64,000 nucleotides of DNA, taken from Candidatus Peregrinibacteria bacterium CG10_big_fil_rev_8_21_14_0_10_55_24 (GTDB taxonomy: Bacteria; Patescibacteriota; Gracilibacteria; Peribacterales; Peribacteraceae). Shown in pieces: positions 58,918 to 64,000 of this stretch. Below the pieces are notes generated by a model. That model worked only from the letters and a program-made list of their open reading frames with translations, did no database searches and was not told the origin of the DNA. The position numbers and the translations under genes were made by a program. Positions within the stretch are counted from its first letter, which is position 1. Every line of letters begins with the position of its first letter. The stretch spans positions 259,371 to 323,370 of the forward strand of contig PFDV01000005.1 in NCBI GenBank assembly GCA_002772745.1, read 5' to 3'.

Positions 58918-59538
58918 ATGTTCGACCTCAATGCGTTGCTCTTCGCGCGTCACCTGGATGACGATGAGGAGGTGATCGAGATTATCCACAAGCATTGGGT
59001 TCTGGGTCTCAAGGTTCTCTTCTGGCCGACGGTGATTTTTCTGGCGCTATGGGCGGGACTCTATATCGCCCCGTTGCGTCCGGTGTTCTACGTGGTTGCT
59101 CTTGCCAGTGTCATCACGCTGGTCTGGTGGCTGAGAAATTTCTACGACTACTACCTGGATGCGTGGATCATCACGGATCAGGGGATCATTGACGTTGCGT
59201 GGCATGGGTGGTTCCACCGGGAGTCCTCACGCGTTCTCTACAGCGATATCCAAGGGGTCAGTTACGAGATCCAAGGCGTTCTTTCCACGCTGTTGCGGTA
59301 CGGAGTCGTTTCGGTGGAGAAGATTTCCACAGGGAGCACGATTTCTTTGGATCATGTTGCACGTCCGCGTCGTGTTGAATCGCTCATTCTCCAGAGTATG
59401 GAGGAGTATCTGCACAGCAAAAATCTTAAAGACTCCAAACATGTGCAGGAGCTCTTGAGCGAGCTCGTCGCGCGTGAGGTACAGCTTGGTACCTTCGGTC
59501 GCAAAGGTCATACGAATGATGTTGTGGTTGAGGAGTAG
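58918..59538 (+). CDS. membrane-anchored bacterial PH-domain protein, 206 aa
   Basis: A hydrophilic N-terminus is followed by two membrane helices (VLGLKVLFWPTVIFLALWAGLYIA and PVFYVVALASVITLVWWLRNF) and a PH-like beta domain with the characteristic YYLDAWIITDQGIIDVAWHGWFHRESSRVLYSDIQGVSYEIQG. This is the YdbS/YdbT-type arrangement. The C-terminus is charged and helical. TAGAAT ends eight bases before the ATG. Function of the family is unclear, although some are linked to envelope stress. Confidence 0.82.
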   Translation: MFDLNALLFARHLDDDEEVIEIIHKHWVLGLKVLFWPTVIFLALWAGLYIAPLRPVFYVVALASVITLVWWLRNFYDYYLDAWIITDQGIIDVAWHGWFHRESSRVLYSDIQGVSYEIQGVLSTLLRYGVVSVEKISTGSTISLDHVARPRRVESLILQSMEEYLHSKNLKDSKHVQELLSELVAREVQLGTFGRKGHTNDVVVEE

Positions 59539-59594
59539 GTTGCCGCCCCTGTTTCGTGTCGTGAGGAGGCTCGTGCTCCTGTACACTGATGTCG

Positions 59595-60137
59595 ATGAAG
59601 CCCTCCATTGTCATTGTTGGATTGGGGAATCCCGGAGCGTCGTACGGACGGACGCGACACAATGCGGGGTTCAAAGCAGTGGATCTTCTTCGGGAGTCCT
59701 TTGGGGAAGGGGAGTGGAAGGATGCGCAAAAGTTTCTCTCGCAAACATGTGAAGCCCGCATCGTCACGGCTCCCGTGCTGCTTGTAAAACCGCAGACCTA
59801 CATGAACCGTTCTGGGGAGGCTGTTCGCAAGCTTGTGGATTTTTACAAGCTGGACCCGGCGCATCAGCTTCTGGTGCTCTGCGATGACATTGATCTGCCG
59901 CTCGGCGAAATTCGTTACCGCGACAAGGGTGGTCCAGGGACGCATAATGGACTCAAATCCATCGTAGAGTGTCTGGGAGAAGTCTTCCCGCGCTTGCGAG
60001 TTGGCATCGGTGCGCAACCTGCGGGGGAGGATCTTGCGACATGGGTATTGAGTGTTCCTTCCAAGGAGGAGGAACAAACACTCCAGGAATCACTGACAAC
60101 GATCCCCGAACGGGTGCGGGAGGTAGTGTTGGCATAG
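59595..60137 (+). CDS. pth: peptidyl-tRNA hydrolase
   Basis: Pth recycles tRNA from peptidyl-tRNA. IVIVGLGNPGASYGRTRHNAGF holds the substrate Asn and catalytic His; LLVKPQTYMNRSGEAV, the CDDIDLPLGEIRYRDKGGPGTHNGLKSI block and LRVGIG follow. 180 aa. ATG 59595 is chosen over 59589 because TACACT (59582-59587) lies seven bases ahead of it. A strong hairpin follows. Confidence 0.96.
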   Translation: MKPSIVIVGLGNPGASYGRTRHNAGFKAVDLLRESFGEGEWKDAQKFLSQTCEARIVTAPVLLVKPQTYMNRSGEAVRKLVDFYKLDPAHQLLVLCDDIDLPLGEIRYRDKGGPGTHNGLKSIVECLGEVFPRLRVGIGAQPAGEDLATWVLSVPSKEEEQTLQESLTTIPERVREVVLA

Positions 60138-60168
60138 GGACGGAGTGATCCTTGACTGCTTTTCACGT

Positions 60169-60211
60169 ATCCCAACGCAGCGGAGGTTCATGGAACCTTC
60201 GCTGCGGGGAT
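60169..60211. terminator. strong hairpin between pth and the DUF11 protein gene
   Basis: CGCAGCGGAGGTTC (to 60189) pairs with GAACCTTCGCTGCG (from 60193), with extended imperfect outer pairs ATCCC/GGGAT. No T-tract follows. It may end both convergent genes; it shares its GAGGTTC core with the element at 10743. Confidence 0.6.
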
Positions 60212-60228
60212 GTAGGTACAGTGTTTTC

Positions 60229-63200
60229 TTAGAACAGGAACAGTCTGCGACCCAGGAACAGTCCGCCGCTTAGGCCGATGGCCACGATGTTCGTCCAGAT
60301 GATGAGCGGGAGTGCGGGGTTCGCACCGGTGTCACCTATGGCCTGCTCGCCACGGGCGTGCGGTCTGGTGGATCCGTCTCCCTGCGTCAGGGAGTTGATG
60401 AACCCGCCGATACCTGTCTGAGGCAAGTATTCAATGACGCTCACTTGCTCAGTGTCGGATGGCGATCCCGAGAGATCCTGTCCGCGCACCGTCACCGTAT
60501 TGGTGATGGTCTGTCCATGGCGCATCGAGGAATCAATGCGGACACGGTAATGGATGATGCGCGTGGCGTTTGCACCGAGCAGAGGCACTTGCCAGCTGAT
60601 CGTGTTCCCAAGAACGTTGCCCCCTGCGGGATCATCCACCGTCAGGCTTCCGGCAGTGAACGAATCTTCTACTGTCAGGTTCTGTGCGTCGTACGGCGAG
60701 GTATTGCGGACGGTGATCGTGTACGAAGCGATGCTGCCCGGTTGCACCTCGCGGCGGTCGGCGCTCTTATCGATCGTAATGCTCACCGGCTGGCCGGGTA
60801 CGGGAGGATAAATGGGCGGAATGATGCTGCCCTCCGTTACGCGCGTTCCCTCTTCATCCTCTTCGCTTCCCGTGCGTACGCGCAGGTTGAGAACATCGCC
60901 ATCCCGCGCCGTGGAGAGTACACGCACGCGCAGGACGAGCGTCTGGCATTCGTCACCGCTCAGGCTCAGGTCATTCCATTCGACTTCGTCGTCGCTCGTG
61001 TCGTCACCGCTATCTGATGCGGAGAGGAACGAAGTCTCGCTATCGAGGAATGCGTTGACGTCCACGCTCGTGCTGCTGCTGTCCTCGTTGCAGACGCGAA
61101 TGTCGTAGGTGAGGATTTCACCGGGTTCAACGGGATCCGGCTCGTCATCCGTGATGCGGATTGTTACATTCTCGCTGCCGCCGTCTGTGTCGACCTGCGT
61201 ATCTTGCTGTGCAGATAGCGTGTCGATTGTTGCTGTGGCGCGCAGGTAATCATTGTCTTGCGCGCTGCAGCTGGTTTTCACAGTTACCGTGTACTCCACG
61301 TAGCTGCTGCCCGGGATGGTGACGCCGCTCCAGGTAACGATGCCACTGGAGTGCGATCCTCCGCCTGTTGCAGAGACGAACGATGTATCGTTGTCGAGTG
61401 TCAGGCGGATTTCCTTGTTCGTCGCACTGGTGCTATTGAGGTTTGTCACACGGACCGTGTAGGTAAAGTTCTCACACGCGTCCACGGGATCTTGGGAATC
61501 CGCGAGCGTAATTGTGAGGTTCGTGCCGGAGGTTCCGGATACCGTGGTGGAATCCTGCGCCTGCTGGCCGTTGACGTACGCCGTATTCGTGATGACGGTT
61601 CCGGATGTCACCGTGTCATTCACGCGGACGTTGAGCGTGAGCGTCTTCGTTTGTCCTACAGCGATGCTCAGGCCTGTCCAATGCACGACGCCGCCGTTGT
61701 TGGTTTCGCCATCCGATGCGCTAATGAATGTCGTGTTGCTCGGAAGACTGTCCGTCACTCCCACATTTGTGGCGCTCACCTGCGATGTGTTCTGGACCGT
61801 AATCGTGTAGGCCAGAGTTTCCCCGGCATTCACGGTTGTGCGGTTATCCGTCTTCGTAATGCTGAACGTGGGTTCGCCCTGGCACTGCACGGTCGTTGCC
61901 ACGGTCTGGCTCGTATTGTTCGTGCTCACCGGGTCCGTAGTGGATGATGAGACTGTTGCAACGTTCTGAATCGTGGAGCTGCATGTTGCGCTGCTCCCAA
62001 CGGTGAAGACAATGATGAGCGAGGTCGAAGCGCCGCTCGTCATTGCTCCGATATCACAGAGCACGTCATTGTTCTCCTGGCGGCAACGGCTGTCAGAACC
62101 GGCAACAGAGAAGCTCGTCTGCGAAGGGATCGTGTCCGCCACCGTCACGTTCTGCGCGGTGTTCGGGCCGTTGTTCGTCACCGTCACCGTGTAGGTGAGG
62201 GTACCGCTGGGACTCACGCTCTGCGGTCCGCTCTTCGTTACAGCAAGATCCGCTCCTGTTGTCGGGCAGAGAATCGTCGTGGAGACGACACTGCTCGTGT
62301 TGTTCGCAGGATTGGGATCCGTCGCGGACGTGGAGACCGTCGCCTGATTCTGTACGACTGCATTGCACGTTGCGGTCGTGGGGACATCGAAGACGACAGT
62401 GAAGCTCTTCTGTGCTCCCGATGCGAGGGTCAGGTTGTTACAGAGGACGTTCCCATTGTGCAGCGTGCAGTCTGCATCCGATGCAGAAGCGTTGAACGTC
62501 AGCCCTGCGGGGATCACGTCTGCCACCACGACATTGGTCGCGATGTCGGGACCAGCGTTACTTGCCGTGAGCGTGTACGTGATGCTGCTTCCACGGTTCA
62601 CGCTTTGCGGGCCGGTTTTAGTTACCGAGAGATCGGCGTTGGCCTGCGTCGTGCCAATCACGGTGGTTGCTGATGCGGTCTTGTTGGCAATGGTCGCGGT
62701 GTTTGTCAGGCTTCCCGTTGTTCCCTGATCAACGACCACATCAACGGTGAAGACCTGCGTGGCTTGCTTGGCGAGCAACGGAATGTACCATTCGATCGTG
62801 CGTGTGGATGCGTTGTAGGTGCCGTTCGGCGTGGAACTCACGTACGTCACGCCCTGCGGCAGCACATCCCTTAGCGTGATCTCGATGGCATCGAACTCGA
62901 TTGAATCGTTCTTCAGCGTTACGGTGTAGTGCAGCGCCTCGCCGGGAGTCGCCTGCGTCTTATCAACGCTCTTCTGGAGCGTGAAGCCGGGGCATCCCAC
63001 GGAAGTTGCAACCACAGCACTCGTGTTGTTGGCTTGGTTGGGATCAGTCTGCTGTCCCGTCAGTGCAACGGAGGCAATGTTCTGCACCGTCACTCCGCAG
63101 CTCACGGAAGAGCCTGGAATATCGTAGGCGATCGTGAATGCGTACGACTGTCCGGAAGGCAGCTGCATTCCTGTGCACTCGACGGTGCTCGTCTGCGTGT

Positions 63201-64000
63201 TGAGCACGCATTGAGAGGAGCTCTGTTGCTGATTGAAGGTTAGTCCCGCAGGAACGGCATCACTCACGGTGAAGCTCTGAGCGGTCGCAGGTCCATGGTT
63301 CGTTACCATGACATGGTAGGAAACAGTTGAACCCTTTGCTGCGCTCTGCGGTCCGGTTTTGGCGATTGAGAGATCGGCGTTTGGATCTGTACTGCTCTGT
63401 ACGGTTGTGGAATCCTCCGCATAGCGTCCGTCAGCGAACAGGCGATTGATGAGTACGGCACCATTGGTCGTTCCCTGGTTTACGGTTACCGTAACAGTCA
63501 GGGTCTTCGTGCCTTGGGCCGGAACGGTGACGCCGTTCCACCAGATGACTTGTCCGCTCAGTACTCCGCCGTCAGATGCGCTGACGAAGGTTACGGAGGT
63601 GGGGAGCAGATCGGCAACGGAGAGATTGGTGATTGGCGTCGTCTGTGACGTATTCGTCAACGTCAGCGTGTAGGTCAAGGTTTCGCCTGGCTGCACGGTT
63701 GTACGATTGTCCGTCTTGGCAATCTGGAGCTCACCTTGGTCGCAGAGGACGGTTGTTTCCACAACAGCGCTCTGGTTGTTGAATGGATTGGGGTCGGTTG
63801 CGGATGTCGATACGCTTGCCTGGTTGCGGACCACGGCGTCACAGGCTAGTGAGGAGGAGGACGTCGAGAAGGCAACAATGTATGTGCCGCTCGCGCCGTT
63901 TGGCATTTGGGCGTTGTTGCACAGCACGCTCGTCCCTTCCTGCGTACAGTCAGGGCTCGATTGTGCCGGTACGAACGTCAGTCCCGCGGGGATCACGTCC
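60229..64000 (-). CDS. giant DUF11-repeat surface protein with LPQTG signal (N-terminus beyond window)
   Basis: The visible 1257 residues are nine complete and one partial DUF11/Ig-like repeats of about 110-120 aa. Each starts with a pattern such as ADLSVTKTGPQSVNRGSSITYTLTASNAGP and usually holds one or two cysteines before the next repeat. Two repeat types alternate (AxTKTGPQS and ITKTDNRTTV). The C-terminus has LPQTGIGGF, a 30-residue linker, then a hydrophobic segment (LPLIIWTNIVAIGLSGGLFLG) and a short basic end. It is a long wall-anchored stalk or adhesin. The frame is open at 64000, so the protein is larger. The gap between LPQTG and the span is unusually long. Confidence 0.9.
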   Translation of the reverse strand, partial: DVIPAGLTFVPAQSSPDCTQEGTSVLCNNAQMPNGASGTYIVAFSTSSSSLACDAVVRNQASVSTSATDPNPFNNQSAVVETTVLCDQGELQIAKTDNRTTVQPGETLTYTLTLTNTSQTTPITNLSVADLLPTSVTFVSASDGGVLSGQVIWWNGVTVPAQGTKTLTVTVTVNQGTTNGAVLINRLFADGRYAEDSTTVQSSTDPNADLSIAKTGPQSAAKGSTVSYHVMVTNHGPATAQSFTVSDAVPAGLTFNQQQSSSQCVLNTQTSTVECTGMQLPSGQSYAFTIAYDIPGSSVSCGVTVQNIASVALTGQQTDPNQANNTSAVVATSVGCPGFTLQKSVDKTQATPGEALHYTVTLKNDSIEFDAIEITLRDVLPQGVTYVSSTPNGTYNASTRTIEWYIPLLAKQATQVFTVDVVVDQGTTGSLTNTATIANKTASATTVIGTTQANADLSVTKTGPQSVNRGSSITYTLTASNAGPDIATNVVVADVIPAGLTFNASASDADCTLHNGNVLCNNLTLASGAQKSFTVVFDVPTTATCNAVVQNQATVSTSATDPNPANNTSSVVSTTILCPTTGADLAVTKSGPQSVSPSGTLTYTVTVTNNGPNTAQNVTVADTIPSQTSFSVAGSDSRCRQENNDVLCDIGAMTSGASTSLIIVFTVGSSATCSSTIQNVATVSSSTTDPVSTNNTSQTVATTVQCQGEPTFSITKTDNRTTVNAGETLAYTITVQNTSQVSATNVGVTDSLPSNTTFISASDGETNNGGVVHWTGLSIAVGQTKTLTLNVRVNDTVTSGTVITNTAYVNGQQAQDSTTVSGTSGTNLTITLADSQDPVDACENFTYTVRVTNLNSTSATNKEIRLTLDNDTSFVSATGGGSHSSGIVTWSGVTIPGSSYVEYTVTVKTSCSAQDNDYLRATATIDTLSAQQDTQVDTDGGSENVTIRITDDEPDPVEPGEILTYDIRVCNEDSSSTSVDVNAFLDSETSFLSASDSGDDTSDDEVEWNDLSLSGDECQTLVLRVRVLSTARDGDVLNLRVRTGSEEDEEGTRVTEGSIIPPIYPPVPGQPVSITIDKSADRREVQPGSIASYTITVRNTSPYDAQNLTVEDSFTAGSLTVDDPAGGNVLGNTISWQVPLLGANATRIIHYRVRIDSSMRHGQTITNTVTVRGQDLSGSPSDTEQVSVIEYLPQTGIGGFINSLTQGDGSTRPHARGEQAIGDTGANPALPLIIWTNIVAIGLSGGLFLGRRLFLF

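Overview
The window looks like a chromosomal segment of a reduced-genome bacterium of the Candidate Phyla Radiation, most plausibly Peregrinibacteria/Peribacteria. This is inference from gene content and protein style; no database was searched. TGA is used as a normal stop (for example in the RidA-like gene, truB and ftsZ), so this is not the UGA-glycine code of Gracilibacteria/Absconditabacteria. Genes are dense, on both strands and mostly in short units. Shine-Dalgarno sequences are rare. Instead a sigma70-type -10 hexamer (TANNNT) repeatedly lies 5-11 bases before the start codon, which suggests that leaderless mRNAs are common. Five tRNA genes with encoded CCA are present: Ile-GAT, Lys-CTT, Val-GAC, Pro-GGG and initiator fMet-CAT.

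Layout. 1-8 kb: RidA-like protein, a tRNA-Ile / GIY-YIG nuclease / interrupted tRNA-Ile cluster, prs, two small membrane proteins (one VirB2-like), truB, tRNA-Lys, a half-length glycogen-synthase-like protein and a 5'-3' exonuclease without an ATG. 8-16.7 kb: ftsA-ftsZ, dut, and a giant 1604-residue protein with an HEWGH zinc-protease-like motif. 16.8-18.4 kb: tRNA-Val followed by an AT-richer patch of three small unknown genes. 18.5-24.9 kb: comF-like, rseP-like, dnaA, thrS (no TGS domain) and an lgt-like gene. 25-30 kb: membrane proteins, corA-like and eno. 30.4-36.4 kb: tRNA-Pro, an amino-acid-kinase/GNAT fusion, a DHH phosphoesterase and infB. 36.4-44 kb: a VirB6-like membrane protein, an HTH-nucleotidyltransferase fusion, rplS, csaB and two large tandem unknown membrane proteins. 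44.2-50.1 kb: lepA, a 2H phosphoesterase, rpmA, tRNA-fMet, a divIC-like gene and murC. 50.2-64 kb: an SLH surface protein, an LPQTG surface protein sharing the same ectodomain, purL, murJ, acylphosphatase, secE-nusG, lepB, pth, and the C-terminal part of a giant DUF11-repeat LPQTG protein.

How the genes fit together. Cell division and wall synthesis are well represented (ftsA, ftsZ, divIC-like, murC, murJ). So is export and surface display: secE, lepB, the rseP- and lgt-like proteins, csaB with an SLH protein (S-layer attachment), and proteins with LPxTG-type sorting signals. A dispersed VirB2/VirB6-like pair hints at a type IV secretion or pilus-like apparatus. Translation genes are interspersed.

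The most unusual feature is a set of short palindromic elements that sit against partial copies of neighbouring genes. A second tRNA-Ile is split exactly in its anticodon by a 20-base perfect palindrome and is separated from the intact tRNA-Ile by a GIY-YIG nuclease gene. The 5' end of tRNA-Pro, the 3' end of tRNA-Lys and the first 25 bases of lepA are each duplicated 84-115 bases away, with a palindrome at or next to the junction. This looks like one recurring insertion/duplication process and is the best candidate here for something undescribed.
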